Positions 34,640 to 43,990 of a stretch of 64,000 bases of DNA are shown here, piece by piece. Source of the DNA: Blastococcus saxobsidens DD2. GTDB taxonomy: Bacteria > Actinomycetota > Actinomycetes > Mycobacteriales > Geodermatophilaceae. Each line of letters opens with the position of its first letter. Positions within the stretch are counted from its first letter, which is position 1. The stretch is from assembly GCF_000284015.1 (NCBI RefSeq), contig NC_016943.1:4381541-4445540 (forward strand). Reading direction: 5' to 3'. Position numbers and translations under genes: made by a program. The notes under the pieces were generated by a model, which had not been told where the DNA came from, did no database searches, and saw only the letters and a list, made by a program, of their open reading frames with translations.

Positions 34640-36181
34640 GTGTCCGAGGCGCCGTGGTCTCATCTCCAGGTGTCCGACCCCACAGCCGTGCCGACGGCCC
34701 GGCCGGGCACGGGCACCCGCCCGGCGGTGCTCGTCCTGGCCCTCTCCCTGGGCGTCACCACGCTGTCGCTGCTGCAGAGCCTCGTCGTCCCGTCGCTCGG
34801 GCGGATCGAGGAGCAGCTCGACATCTCGGCCGGGGCGGCCGGGTGGGTGCTGACGGCGAACCTCCTCGCCGCCGCCGTCCTCACCCCGGTCCTGGGCCGG
34901 CTCGGCGACCTCAGGGGAGAGCGCCCGGTCATCCTGGGCATCCTCGCGGTCGTCTCGCTGGGCACGCTGCTGGCGATCGTGACGACGTCGCTGCCGCTGC
35001 TGCTCGTCGCCCGGGTGCTGCAGGGCGCGTCGTACGGGCTGTTCCCCCTCTCGATGAGCGTGCTCCGGCGGGAGCTCCCCGAAGGCCGGCTGAGCGTGGC
35101 GATGTCGGTGGTCAGCAGCACGCTGGCCGTCGGCGGGGTGGCCGGCCTGGTCGCCACCGGCCTGCTCACCGGCGACGGCGGCGACTACCGGCACCCGTTC
35201 TGGATCGGCCTCGCGGTCGCGCTGCTCTCCCTGGTGCTGACCGCGTGGCTGCTGCCCTCGCGCCGGGTCACCGGGAGCGGGCGGGTCGACTGGTGGGGGG
35301 CGATCGTGCTCGGCGCCGGGCTGGTCCTGCTGCTCCTGCCGCTCTCCCAGGGCCCGGCCTGGGGCTGGGCGTCGCCGGCCACCGTCGGCTGCCTGGCCGC
35401 AGCCGTGGCCGTGCTGGCCGGCTGGGTGCTGCTGCAGCGGCGGACCACCCAGCCGCTGGTGCGCCCGGCGATGCTCGCCGACCGGCGCACGGTGGTGCCG
35501 AACGTGGCCGGGTTCATGACCGGCGTCGCCTTGTTCGCCTCGTTCCTCGCCATCCTCCAGTACGTGCAGTCGCCGCCCGGGATCACCGGGTACGGCTTCG
35601 GGGCCGGGGTGCTGGAGGCCGCGGTCGTCTACCTGCTCCCCGGCGGCGTCGTCGGCATCGTCGTGGCGCCCTTCGCCGGGCGGGTGGTCGGCCACTTCGG
35701 GGCATTGCCGACCCTCGCCGCCGGGGCGCTCTCCGGGATCGCCGGATTCGGCGTGCTGGCCGGCCTCCGGGAGGAGCCGTGGCTGGTCGTCCTCGCCGGT
35801 GTGCTGACGCAACTGGCGGTGACGGTGGCCTACGCCGCGCTCCCCGCCCTCGTCGTCGACGCCGTCGAGGAGGAGGAGACCGGCGTGGCCAACGCGGTGA
35901 ACTCCATCGCCCGCTCGGTGGGCCAGGCGCTGGGCAGCACGCTGGCCGTCACGATCATCGCCGGCAGCCTCGACCCGGTCACCGGGCTCCCGCGGGCCAT
36001 CGCCTTCACGCTGGTCGCGCTGATCGGGGCCGGCGCCTCCGCGGTCGTCGTCGTGGTGGCGCTGCTCGGCATGCGCGGCGACCGGCGCGGTGGCCGCGGC
36101 CGGCAGCGGGATCCGCTCGCCGACGTGGAGCGGGCGACCGCCGGGGCCGGCGAGTGGTCGCCGGTGTCCGGCATCCGCTGA
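34640..36181 (+). CDS. MFS transporter (DHA2-like)
   Basis: A membrane transporter of up to 513 residues with about 14 helices; GRLGDLRGERPVILG is the motif A loop and LQGASYGLFPLSMSVLRRE follows in helix 4-5. GTG at 34640 gives the longest frame; GTG at 34670 (VSDPTAVPTARPG) is an equally good start, and neither has a strong ribosome-binding site. Substrate unknown; drug efflux is the family default. Confidence 0.88.
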   Translation: MSEAPWSHLQVSDPTAVPTARPGTGTRPAVLVLALSLGVTTLSLLQSLVVPSLGRIEEQLDISAGAAGWVLTANLLAAAVLTPVLGRLGDLRGERPVILGILAVVSLGTLLAIVTTSLPLLLVARVLQGASYGLFPLSMSVLRRELPEGRLSVAMSVVSSTLAVGGVAGLVATGLLTGDGGDYRHPFWIGLAVALLSLVLTAWLLPSRRVTGSGRVDWWGAIVLGAGLVLLLLPLSQGPAWGWASPATVGCLAAAVAVLAGWVLLQRRTTQPLVRPAMLADRRTVVPNVAGFMTGVALFASFLAILQYVQSPPGITGYGFGAGVLEAAVVYLLPGGVVGIVVAPFAGRVVGHFGALPTLAAGALSGIAGFGVLAGLREEPWLVVLAGVLTQLAVTVAYAALPALVVDAVEEEETGVANAVNSIARSVGQALGSTLAVTIIAGSLDPVTGLPRAIAFTLVALIGAGASAVVVVVALLGMRGDRRGGRGRQRDPLADVERATAGAGEWSPVSGIR

Positions 36182-36288
36182 CCGCCGGCGCCGGTGGTGC
36201 CCGAACCGTTACCGGCGGGTCCGGCATGGATCGCGACGGTCCGGGGCATCGGAGATGCGACCGTCATCGCTTCCCGGAGGACTTCTTC

Positions 36289-37329
36289 ATGGCCCGACCC
36301 ACCGGCTCGTCCGGCCACAGCACGGCGGGCACCCGTTCCGCCGGTAACCGCGCCGAGGGCGACCCCGCGCCGCACGACGACGTCGTCAACGGCACGCGGG
36401 CCGACAAGGCCCCCACGGGCGCCGACACCGGCACCGGCACGGGTGCCACACTCAAGCGCACCGCCAAGGAGTTCGGCGAGGACGGCCTGACCGACTGGGC
36501 GGCGGCGCTGACCTACTACGGCGTGCTCGCGCTGTTCCCCGCCCTGACCGCGCTGGCGGCCATCGTGGGCCTGTTCACCACCCCCCAGCAGCTCACCGAC
36601 GCGTTGACCGCGGTGGTGCCCCAGTCCGCGGCGGAGACGCTCAACCCGGTCATCGAGGACATCGCCGGGCAGAGCGCGCCGCTGGGCTTCGCCCTCGTGC
36701 TCGGTCTCGTCGGTGCCCTGTGGACGGCCTCCGGCTACGTCGGTGCCTTCACCCGGGCGGCGAACGTCGTCTACGAGACGCCGGAAGGCCGCAAGATCTG
36801 GAAGCTCAAGCCGCTGCAGCTGCTGATCACCCTGATCGGCATCCTGTTCGCCGCGCTGCTCGTGGCGATGCTGGTGCTCAGCGGCCCGGTGGTCGACGCC
36901 ATCGGGCAGGCCATCGGGTTCGGCGACACCGTCCTGACCATCTGGACCTGGGCCAAGTGGCCGGTCATCCTGGTGATCCTGGCCCTGATGATCGCCGTCC
37001 TGTACTACTCGACGCCGAACGTGAAGCTCCGCGGGTTCAAGTGGGTCAGCCCGGGCGCGGGGGTCGCGATCCTGGTCGCGGTGGTCGCCTCGGCGCTGTT
37101 CGCCTTCTACGTGGCCAACTTCGGCAGCTACAACGCCACCTACGGCGCGCTGGCCGGCGTGGTGATCTTCCTGATCTGGTTCTGGCTGATCAACCTGGCC
37201 CTGCTCTTCGGCATCGAGCTGGACGCCGAGATGGAGCGCACGAAGGAGCTGAAGGAAGGCGTCCCGAGGGCGGACAAGGAGATCCAGCTCGACGCCCGCG
37301 ACGACCCGAAGCCGCAGCAGACGACCTGA
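36289..37329 (+). CDS. YihY/virulence factor BrkB family membrane protein
   Basis: A 346-residue protein with a hydrophilic N-terminal 60 residues and six hydrophobic helices. The YihY core is clear: DWAAALTYYGVLALFPALTAL, SGYVGAFTRAANVVYET, YNATYGALAGVVIFLIWFWLINLALLFGIELDAEMER. ATG at 36289 follows CGGAGG. The precise role of the family is not established. A hairpin terminator follows at 37349-37382. Confidence 0.9.
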   Translation: MARPTGSSGHSTAGTRSAGNRAEGDPAPHDDVVNGTRADKAPTGADTGTGTGATLKRTAKEFGEDGLTDWAAALTYYGVLALFPALTALAAIVGLFTTPQQLTDALTAVVPQSAAETLNPVIEDIAGQSAPLGFALVLGLVGALWTASGYVGAFTRAANVVYETPEGRKIWKLKPLQLLITLIGILFAALLVAMLVLSGPVVDAIGQAIGFGDTVLTIWTWAKWPVILVILALMIAVLYYSTPNVKLRGFKWVSPGAGVAILVAVVASALFAFYVANFGSYNATYGALAGVVIFLIWFWLINLALLFGIELDAEMERTKELKEGVPRADKEIQLDARDDPKPQQTT

Positions 37330-37348
37330 GCCGTCGGCACGACGCAAG

Positions 37349-37382
37349 AACGGCCCCCTCTCGGATCCGGGAGGGGGCCGTT
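37349..37382 (+). terminator. Hairpin terminator after the YihY gene
   Basis: A 12-bp perfect stem (AACGGCCCCCTC, 37349-37360, with GAGGGGGCCGTT, 37371-37382) around a short palindromic loop, 20 bp after the stop codon. GC-rich, no strong U tract. Confidence 0.75.
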
Positions 37383-37480
37383 CCGTCATGCCGAGGGGCC
37401 GGTCCTGCACGCCCTGGTTGCCCGGTCATGCGCCGGGTAGGTGCCCGGCACAGTTCCCCGGCACAGAGGCGGTACCCCCG

Positions 37481-38662
37481 ATGAGCGACCGGTCGGCGAT
37501 CACGTCGGACTTCTACGACCTCGAGGCCCTGCTCGACGACGACGACCGGGCGCTGCTGCACCGCGTCCGCACGTTCATGGCCGAGCAGGTCGAGCCGGTC
37601 ATCAACGAGTACTGGACGCGCGCGGAGTTCCCGCACCACCTCATCCCGGCCATGGCCGAGCTGGGCATCGCCGGCACCTCGATCCAGGGGTACGGCTGCC
37701 GGGGCCGCTCGCCGCTGCTCGACGGGATGATCGCCATGGAGCTGTCGAAGGGCGACCCCTCGATCTCCACGTTCATGGGCGTCCACGGCGGCCTGGCCAT
37801 GGGGTCGATCTACCTGTGCGGCTCCGAGGAGCAGAAGGAGCGCTGGCTGCCGGCCATGGCCCGCATGGAGCTGATCGGGGCGTTCGGGCTGACCGAGCCC
37901 GAGCACGGCTCCGACGTCGCCCGCGGCCTGCAGACGACGTGCCGGCGGGACGGCGACTCCTGGGTGCTGGACGGCGAGAAGAAGTGGATCGGCAACGCCA
38001 CCTTCGCCGACCTGGTCATCATCTGGGCCCGGGACGTCGACACCGAGCGGGTGCTCGGCTTCGTCGTCGAGCAGGGCACGCCCGGCTTCACCGCGGTGAA
38101 CCTCGAGGACAAGATCGCGCTCCGGGTGGTGCAGAACGCGCACATCACCCTGGCGGGCGTGCGGGTGCCCGAGGAGAACCGGCTGCAGGAGGCGCACAGC
38201 TTCCGCGAGACCGCCGACGTGCTGCGGATGACCCGCGCCGGCGTCGCCTGGTCGGCGGTGGGCTGCTCCCGCGGCGCGTACGAGCACGCGCTCCGCTACG
38301 CCCTGGGCCGCCGGCAGTTCGGCCAGCCGATCGTGGAGTTCCAGCTCGTGCAGGACCTGCTGGTCCGGATGCTGGGCAACATCACCGCCTCGGCGGCCAT
38401 GTGCGCGCGGCTGTCGCACCTGCAGGGGGCCGGCCGGATGACCGACGAGCAGGCGTCGCTGGCGAAGGCGTTCTGCACCATGCGGATGCGCGAGACCGTC
38501 GGCTGGGCCCGCGAGCTGATGGGCGGGAACGGGATCCTGCTGGAGAACCACGTGGGCCGCTACGTCGCCGACGCGGAGGCGATCTACAGCTACGAGGGCA
38601 CCCGCGAGGTGAACACGCTGATCGTCGGCCGCGGCGTCACGGGGTCCAGCGCCATCGTCTGA
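37481..38662 (+). CDS. Acyl-CoA dehydrogenase (glutaryl-CoA dehydrogenase-like)
   Basis: A 393-residue acyl-CoA dehydrogenase. FGLTEPEHGSDVA is the FAD/substrate motif and YSYEGTREVNTLIVGR carries the catalytic Glu in the context typical for glutaryl-CoA dehydrogenases (YEGT...N.L.VGR). These oxidise and decarboxylate glutaryl-CoA to crotonyl-CoA in lysine/tryptophan breakdown. ATG at 37481 has a GAGGCGG somewhat far upstream. Single gene; no electron-transfer flavoprotein gene in the window. The subfamily call is tentative. Confidence 0.85.
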   Translation: MSDRSAITSDFYDLEALLDDDDRALLHRVRTFMAEQVEPVINEYWTRAEFPHHLIPAMAELGIAGTSIQGYGCRGRSPLLDGMIAMELSKGDPSISTFMGVHGGLAMGSIYLCGSEEQKERWLPAMARMELIGAFGLTEPEHGSDVARGLQTTCRRDGDSWVLDGEKKWIGNATFADLVIIWARDVDTERVLGFVVEQGTPGFTAVNLEDKIALRVVQNAHITLAGVRVPEENRLQEAHSFRETADVLRMTRAGVAWSAVGCSRGAYEHALRYALGRRQFGQPIVEFQLVQDLLVRMLGNITASAAMCARLSHLQGAGRMTDEQASLAKAFCTMRMRETVGWARELMGGNGILLENHVGRYVADAEAIYSYEGTREVNTLIVGRGVTGSSAIV

Positions 38663-38682
38663 CGACAGCCCCGTGCGGGTCG

Positions 38683-38715
38683 CAGCGAGCGCCAGCGAGC
38701 GAGGAGCGGAGCGGG
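38683..38715. repeat. Short GAGCG-rich intergenic repeat
   Basis: CAGCGAGCG occurs twice (38683-38691 and 38693-38701), followed by GAGGAGCGGAGCGGGG. Sequences of this wording recur between genes in many high-GC actinobacterial genomes. Only one site was noticed here, after the acyl-CoA dehydrogenase gene. Confidence 0.35.
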
Positions 38716-38784
38716 GCGCGGATGGGGGTACCTCCTCCGCTTGCGGGGACAGCCCGACGGCATCGTCCGACGACCGCCCCGGAG

Positions 38785-39684
38785 CTACTGGCGGTCCCAC
38801 CACGCTCGGGCCGCCTCGGCCGGGGTGCGCCCCTGCAGCTCGACCGCGCGGTTGAGCGCGACGAGGTCGGCCGTGGTCAGCCGTGCGCTGGTGCTCTCCA
38901 GGGCCTCCCGCAGCGGCTCGCCCCACCGGTCGAACACCTCCGAGCGCACCATCGGCACGACGTTCTCGCGGGGCTGCAACCCGCGGTCGTCGGCCAGCAG
39001 GACCACCGGCGCGATCGCCAGCCGGGCGTCGGTGGTCTCGAGCATGCCCACCTGGATCTGCCCCGCCAGGAGCGCCTCGATCGTGGCCGCCCGTGACGGC
39101 ATGCTGGTCACCGCCCCGAAGCGCACGCCGTAGACCTGCTCCAGACCGAGCAGGCAGAACGGCCGGTCCGGGCACTCCGGCGGACCGCCGAAAGCCAGAT
39201 CTCCGGCCAGACCGGTGAGGTCGGACAACCGGTGCACATCGTGGGCGGCCGCGAAATCGGTGGTGACGGCGAAGCCGTTCTGGTCCTCGGCGTCCGCGGC
39301 GGCGAGGACGTCGACCCCGCGCCCGCCCATCGTGCGGGTGAGGACGGCGTGCATCTGCTCGGGCATCTCCGGCGGGCGGGGGAACTGCGGACGGGCGAAG
39401 GCGAGCGCCGTGCCGAGGTAGTCGACCACGACGTCGACCACGCCTTGCTGCAGTGCTGGTGACACCACCTCGCGGGTGCCGATGCCGTGCTGCACCGACA
39501 CCGGCAGCCCCCGTCGGCGCACGGCCTCGGCGTAGACCTCCACGAGGGTCTGGTTCTCCGGGAAGTCGTAGGAGGCGAACCGGATCGTGTCGGGCCGGTC
39601 CGGTGGGGACGGCGATCCCCGCTCGCAGCCGGTGAGCACGCAGAGGGCCAGGAGGACCGCGACGACGCCCCGGCCAGCGCGCAC
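38785..39684 (-). CDS. Glycine betaine/osmoprotectant-type ABC binding lipoprotein
   Basis: A 299-residue OpuAC/ProX-family solute-binding lipoprotein: signal peptide with lipobox VLTGC (Cys about 20), then IRFASYDFPENQTLVEVYAEAV and VDYLGTAL, the ligand-site segment of the family. GTG at 39684 is chosen because GGGAGG lies 8 bp before it; the GTG at 39693 touches that site. No permease or ATPase gene is adjacent, so the rest of the transporter is elsewhere or the protein is an orphan. Confidence 0.82.
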   Translation of the reverse strand: MRAGRGVVAVLLALCVLTGCERGSPSPPDRPDTIRFASYDFPENQTLVEVYAEAVRRRGLPVSVQHGIGTREVVSPALQQGVVDVVVDYLGTALAFARPQFPRPPEMPEQMHAVLTRTMGGRGVDVLAAADAEDQNGFAVTTDFAAAHDVHRLSDLTGLAGDLAFGGPPECPDRPFCLLGLEQVYGVRFGAVTSMPSRAATIEALLAGQIQVGMLETTDARLAIAPVVLLADDRGLQPRENVVPMVRSEVFDRWGEPLREALESTSARLTTADLVALNRAVELQGRTPAEAARAWWDRQ

Positions 39685-39822
39685 GGCACCCACCTCCCGC
39701 TGTCCCGGGCCCCGCTCGCTCCTCCCCCGGCACGGTGGCCGGCGGCGGAGGCGGTCACGGTAGCGCCGAACGGGGCCGAAAGGGATGGCTTCGGCCCGCG
39801 CGAGGGTGGAACATCAGCCGGC

Positions 39823-41538
39823 ATGGCGTCGCTGCCGCAGGCGCTGCCGGAACAACGGGCGGTGGGTCCGGTCACGCGACCGGCCCCGCCCCCGATCGCC
39901 CGCGTCCGACGCCGCCGCCGTCCCTCGGGCGAGCCCCCGCCCCTGCCCCGCCAGCTGCGGGCGTCGGGAAAGTGGTGGCTCGGGCTCAGCGCAGCGGTGC
40001 TGCTCGCCTGCGTCGCCGTCGTCGCCACGGACACCATCCGCTACGTCGACGTCGCCGACACCCGGGTCCTCCAGGCCATCGCCGGTATCCGCTCCCCCGG
40101 GCTGACCGCCGTCGCCGACGCCGCCGGCATGCTCGCCGCCGCCGCGGTGCTGCACGTGATCTGGCTGACCGACCTGGTCCTGCTGGCCGTCTTCCGCCGC
40201 TGGCGGCACCTGTTGGTGTGGCTGGGCGTCGGCCTGCTCGTCATCAACGTCGGTGCGGCGATGGCGACCACACTGCAGCGGCCGCGACCGTTCGAGGTCC
40301 AGGTCCTCGGCGACTGGTCGGGCTTCGCCATGCCGTCGCTCCCGGTGACCGTGCTCGCCGCGCTCCTGGTCAGCACGCTGTACTCGCTGGTCCCGCCCGG
40401 CCGGATGCGCACGATCGGCAAGTGGCTGGTCTGCGGATTGCTGGTGGTCACCGCCGCCTCCCGGCTCTACCTGGCGCAGGACCATCCGACCGGGGTGCTG
40501 GCCGGGATCGTCCTCGGCGTGGCGACGCCCCTGGCCGCGTTCCGGCTGCTCACTCCCAACGCCGCACACCCGGTGCGGTACACCAGGTCGCGGCCGGCAC
40601 ACCTCGACGTCTCCGGCGAGCGCGGGGCGGCCATCGTCCGGGCGCTGCAGGACCAGCTGGGCCTGGTGGCCACCGACGTCGCACCCTTCGGCCTGGCCGG
40701 TTCCGGCGGGTCGACGCCGCTGAAGATCACGGTGAAGGCCGCCGGTCCGCAGGACGACGGCGGGAGCTGCGTCTTCGGAAAGCTGTACGCGGCCACCCAC
40801 GTCCGCTCCGACCGCTGGTACAAGCTCGGCCGCACGCTGCTCTACGGCCGGTTGGAGGACGAGAAACCGTTCTCCACCGTCCGCCGGCTGGTGCAGTACG
40901 AGGACTACGTCCTGCGGGTCTTCTGCGACGGCGGGCTGCCGGTGCCCCAACCCCTCGGCATCGTGGAGATCACGCCCGAGCGGGAGTACCTGCTGGTCAC
41001 CGAGTTCATCGCCGGGGCGCAGGAGGCCGGCGAGGCCGAGATCGACGACGCGGTGATCGACCAGGGGCTGGCCGTCGTCCGCCGGATGTGGGAGATCGGC
41101 ATGGCGCACCGGGACATCAAGCCGGCCAACCTGCTGGTCCGAAACGGGACGCTGTACCTCATCGACTCGGCCTTCGCCGAGGTGCGCCCGAGCCCGTGGC
41201 GGCAGGCGGTGGACCTGGCGAACATGATGCTGGTCCTGGCGCTGCGCACCGACGCCGAGCGGGTGTACCGGCGGGCGCGGCGGCACTTCTCCGACGAGGA
41301 GATCGCCGAGGCGTTCGCCGCCACCCGCGGCCTGACCATCCCCTCGCAGCTGCGCCGCATGCTGCGTCAGCAGGGCCGCGGCCTGCAGGACGAGTTCCTC
41401 GCCCTGCTGCCCTTCCGGCTGCCCCCGGTCCGCATCCAGCGCTGGACGTGGCGGCGGGGCGGCCTGACCGTCGTCACGCTGGCCGCGGCCACGCTCGCCG
41501 GCTACGTGTCCGTCGGTCTGCTGAGGTCCCCGCTGTGA
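39823..41538 (+). CDS. Membrane protein: degenerate PAP2 domain fused to kinase-like domain
   Basis: A 571-residue fusion. After a Pro/Arg-rich N-terminus come about six helices forming a PAP2-type domain (about 55-240). Its phosphatase motifs are damaged: LQRPRPF is kept, but PSGH is PSLP (171-174) and SRLYLAQDHPTG lacks the final Asp, so it is probably inactive. Residues about 265-540 form a RIO/Kdo-kinase-like domain: GKLYAATHVRSDRWYK, HRDIKPANLL (429-438) and LIDSAF with Asp448 in the DFG position. One last helix ends the protein (about 548-565). The gene opens a four-gene operon with 4-bp overlaps. A membrane-bound kinase acting on a lipid or polyprenol substrate is a reasonable guess, no more. 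Confidence 0.8.
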   Translation: MASLPQALPEQRAVGPVTRPAPPPIARVRRRRRPSGEPPPLPRQLRASGKWWLGLSAAVLLACVAVVATDTIRYVDVADTRVLQAIAGIRSPGLTAVADAAGMLAAAAVLHVIWLTDLVLLAVFRRWRHLLVWLGVGLLVINVGAAMATTLQRPRPFEVQVLGDWSGFAMPSLPVTVLAALLVSTLYSLVPPGRMRTIGKWLVCGLLVVTAASRLYLAQDHPTGVLAGIVLGVATPLAAFRLLTPNAAHPVRYTRSRPAHLDVSGERGAAIVRALQDQLGLVATDVAPFGLAGSGGSTPLKITVKAAGPQDDGGSCVFGKLYAATHVRSDRWYKLGRTLLYGRLEDEKPFSTVRRLVQYEDYVLRVFCDGGLPVPQPLGIVEITPEREYLLVTEFIAGAQEAGEAEIDDAVIDQGLAVVRRMWEIGMAHRDIKPANLLVRNGTLYLIDSAFAEVRPSPWRQAVDLANMMLVLALRTDAERVYRRARRHFSDEEIAEAFAATRGLTIPSQLRRMLRQQGRGLQDEFLALLPFRLPPVRIQRWTWRRGGLTVVTLAAATLAGYVSVGLLRSPL

Positions 41539-42125
41539 GGGGCCGGCGACGCCGTGCCCTTCTGCCCGTGGTGGCGGCGGGGCTGCTGGCCGGCTGCGTG
41601 CGGCCGGTGGTGCTCGGCGAGGACACGCTCGCCTGCCGGAAGGGCGACGACGGCCACCCGGCGAACGGCGTGGTCCTGATGGCCCAGTCGGTCCCGAGCG
41701 CGACCTGGGTGCCCTGCCTGGAGGTCATGCCCCTCGGCTGGGACCTCGCCGGGTTGGACGCCACCGAGAGCTCCGCGCGTTTCTGGCTCGACTCCGACCG
41801 CGACGGCGTGCACGCCCTCGAGATCGTCCTGACCCCCGCGTGCGACACGACGCAGGCCACCGAGATCCCCAGCGAGCGCGAGGGGATGCGCCGGTGGGAA
41901 CGGGTGACCCAGGTCAGCCCGCAGTACGTCGGCACGCGGCACTACGTCTTCGAGGGCGGCTGCCTGAGCGTGCTCTTCCGGCTGTCCGGTGAGAATCGCT
42001 CCGAGCCCCTGGGGGTGGCCACGCAGGCCATCGGCGCGGTGACCCGCGACCAGGTGCGCACCGCCGTCCGGGACCGGACGGACGGCGAGCTGGCACTCGA
42101 TCCTCCCGAGGACGGTGCCCGGTGA
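41535..42125 (+). CDS. Lipoprotein of the PAP2-kinase operon
   Basis: A 196-residue exported lipoprotein: RGRRRRALLPVVAAGLLAGC is a short basic signal peptide ending in a lipobox (Cys about 21). The mature part has several Cys (ACRKG, PCLEV, PACDT, GGCLSV) that could form disulfides. GTG at 41535 overlaps the previous stop by 4 bp, and its own stop overlaps the next start. No known domain recognised; operon position suggests it works with the membrane kinase/phosphatase on the outer face. Confidence 0.75.
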   Translation: MRGRRRRALLPVVAAGLLAGCVRPVVLGEDTLACRKGDDGHPANGVVLMAQSVPSATWVPCLEVMPLGWDLAGLDATESSARFWLDSDRDGVHALEIVLTPACDTTQATEIPSEREGMRRWERVTQVSPQYVGTRHYVFEGGCLSVLFRLSGENRSEPLGVATQAIGAVTRDQVRTAVRDRTDGELALDPPEDGAR

Positions 42126-43213
42126 GCACCGCCACGGCCGCTGACGTCCGCAGGCCCCGCCCCCTCCGGTACCGCCTCGCGGGGCCGGTGCTGTCGGTGG
42201 GCCTGGTCGCTGCCGTCTTCGTCTGGTTCCTGCCGCAGTTCACCAGCCTCGCGCAGGTCTGGGCGGCGGTCGTCGACATGACCTGGCTGGAGAAGTCGGC
42301 GTTGCTGCTGGCCGCGGTCTGGAACCTGGTCACCTACCAGTTCGTGGTGGTCGCGACGACGCCCGGCATGACCGTGCGGCAGGCCACGGTGGCGACCGAG
42401 GCGGCGACCGCCGTGTCCAACACCGTGCTCGGCGGAGCCGCTGTCGCCGTCGGGCTCACCTACGCGATGAACTCCTCGTGGGGCTTCTCCCGCTCCCGGA
42501 CCTCCGTCGCCCTGCTGATCGCCGGACTGTGGAACAACTTCGCCAAGCTGGGGCTCCCGGTGCTGGCACTGGCGCTGCTGGCGTTCACCTCGCCACCCTC
42601 GACCGCCCGGGTGCTCGCGGGGCTCGCCGGGCTCCTCGGGCTGGGTGCGGCGGCCGCCCTGCTCGGCGCCGTGCTGCGCGGCCCCGACACGGCCGCGCGG
42701 GTGGGCCGGGCGGCGGCCCGGGTGGCCTCGGCTGCGCGCCGCCCGTTCCGCCGGGCGCCGGTGACCGGCTGGGACCGGGCGACGGCGAAGTTCCGCGACC
42801 GCACCGTCCTGCTGCTGCGGGCCCGGTGGCACTGGATCACCCTGGCAACCCTGGTCAGCCATTTGTCCCTGTTCCTCCTGCTGCTGCTCTCGCTGCGCTT
42901 CGTCGGTGTGGGCGCCGACCAGGTGAGCCTGGCCGAGGCGCTGGCCGTCTTCGCCTTCGCCCGGCTGCTCACGGCGGTCCCGCTCACGCCCGGCGGCCTC
43001 GGCGTCGTGGAGCTCGCCCTGATCACCGGCCTGGCGGCGGCGGGCGGGCCGCGGGCGCTGGTGGCCGCGGCGGTGCTGGTGTTCCGGGCGCTGAGCTACG
43101 TCCTGCCCATCCCCATCGGCCTGGGCAGCTACCTGTTCTGGCGGCACAACCGGTCCTGGCGACGTGAGCCCAACGCCGCTCCCCGGACCGCGCTCGTCCC
43201 GGAGGCGGCGTGA
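42122..43213 (+). CDS. YbhN/LPG-synthase-type transmembrane protein (UPF0104)
   Basis: A 363-residue membrane protein with about eight helices, of the family that forms the flippase domain of lysylphosphatidylglycerol synthases. NTVLGGAAVAVGLTYAMN and AFARLLTAVPLTPGGLGVVELALITGL are family signatures. It lacks the soluble aminoacyl-transfer domain of MprF. GTG at 42122 overlaps the lipoprotein stop. In this operon it may move a lipid across the membrane for the kinase or phosphatase. Confidence 0.85.
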   Translation: MSTATAADVRRPRPLRYRLAGPVLSVGLVAAVFVWFLPQFTSLAQVWAAVVDMTWLEKSALLLAAVWNLVTYQFVVVATTPGMTVRQATVATEAATAVSNTVLGGAAVAVGLTYAMNSSWGFSRSRTSVALLIAGLWNNFAKLGLPVLALALLAFTSPPSTARVLAGLAGLLGLGAAAALLGAVLRGPDTAARVGRAAARVASAARRPFRRAPVTGWDRATAKFRDRTVLLLRARWHWITLATLVSHLSLFLLLLLSLRFVGVGADQVSLAEALAVFAFARLLTAVPLTPGGLGVVELALITGLAAAGGPRALVAAAVLVFRALSYVLPIPIGLGSYLFWRHNRSWRREPNAAPRTALVPEAA

Positions 43214-43226
43214 CCACCAGGGGCCG

Positions 43227-43883
43227 GTGCGGCTGATGCTCGTCGACTCCCGGAGGGGACTCGTGGTCAGCGGCGGGCTGCTGGCCGGCGCGGCCCTCGT
43301 CGGCGTGCTCGTCCTCCTGCCGGCCACGGCGCCGGCCGTCCAGGCGGTGGACGACGCGGTGTGGCGGTGGGTGGGCTCCGCGCACAGCGACGTGGCGACG
43401 GCGGTGGCGGTCGCCCTCTCCTGGATCGGCAGCGCCGAGGTCAACTGGCCGCTGCGGGGGGCGGCCCTGCTGCTGCTGGCCTGGCGGCGGCACTGGCTGC
43501 GCATGACGGCGTTCGCCCTCGCCGTCGTGACCAGCGAGCTGTTCATCGGGCCGGTCAAGGCGGCCACCGACCGGCCCCGCCCGCCGGGCGCCCTGATCGA
43601 GACGACGGCCGCCTCGTTCCCGTCCGGCCACGCCATCGCCACGGCGGTGACCGCCCTCGGGCTGGTCCTGGTGTTCGCCCGGCCGGGTCCGCGGCGCTGG
43701 CGGTGGGAGGTGCACGCGGTGGAGTTCACCGCGGTCATGGCGCTGTCCCGCGTCTACCTGCGGGCGCACTGGCTCTCCGACACCGTGGTCGGCGTACTGC
43801 TGGGGGCGGGGCTGGCGCTGGGGTGGCCGGCGCTGCTCATGCTCCTCCGGCACCGGCGCGACCCGACCGCCTCGACGTCCTGA
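43227..43883 (+). CDS. PAP2-family phosphatase
   Basis: A 218-residue, six-helix lipid phosphatase with all three motifs: KAATDRPRP, PSGHAIAT and SRVYLRAHWLSD. It removes phosphate from a lipid such as undecaprenyl diphosphate or phosphatidic acid. GTG at 43227 follows AGGGG by a short distance; ATG at 43236 is an alternative. It begins 13 bp after the YbhN stop. It supplies the active phosphatase that the fused PAP2 domain of the first operon gene lacks. Confidence 0.88.
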   Translation: MRLMLVDSRRGLVVSGGLLAGAALVGVLVLLPATAPAVQAVDDAVWRWVGSAHSDVATAVAVALSWIGSAEVNWPLRGAALLLLAWRRHWLRMTAFALAVVTSELFIGPVKAATDRPRPPGALIETTAASFPSGHAIATAVTALGLVLVFARPGPRRWRWEVHAVEFTAVMALSRVYLRAHWLSDTVVGVLLGAGLALGWPALLMLLRHRRDPTASTS

Positions 43884-43990
43884 GACCCGTCCTGCCGGGT
43901 ACGGCGCGCTGTGGTTCAGTGGGAGAGGTCACAACTGCGTCTCGGGGCGGCGCCGCCGCCTCCCGGGCAGCGCGCCGAAGGAGTCCATCG

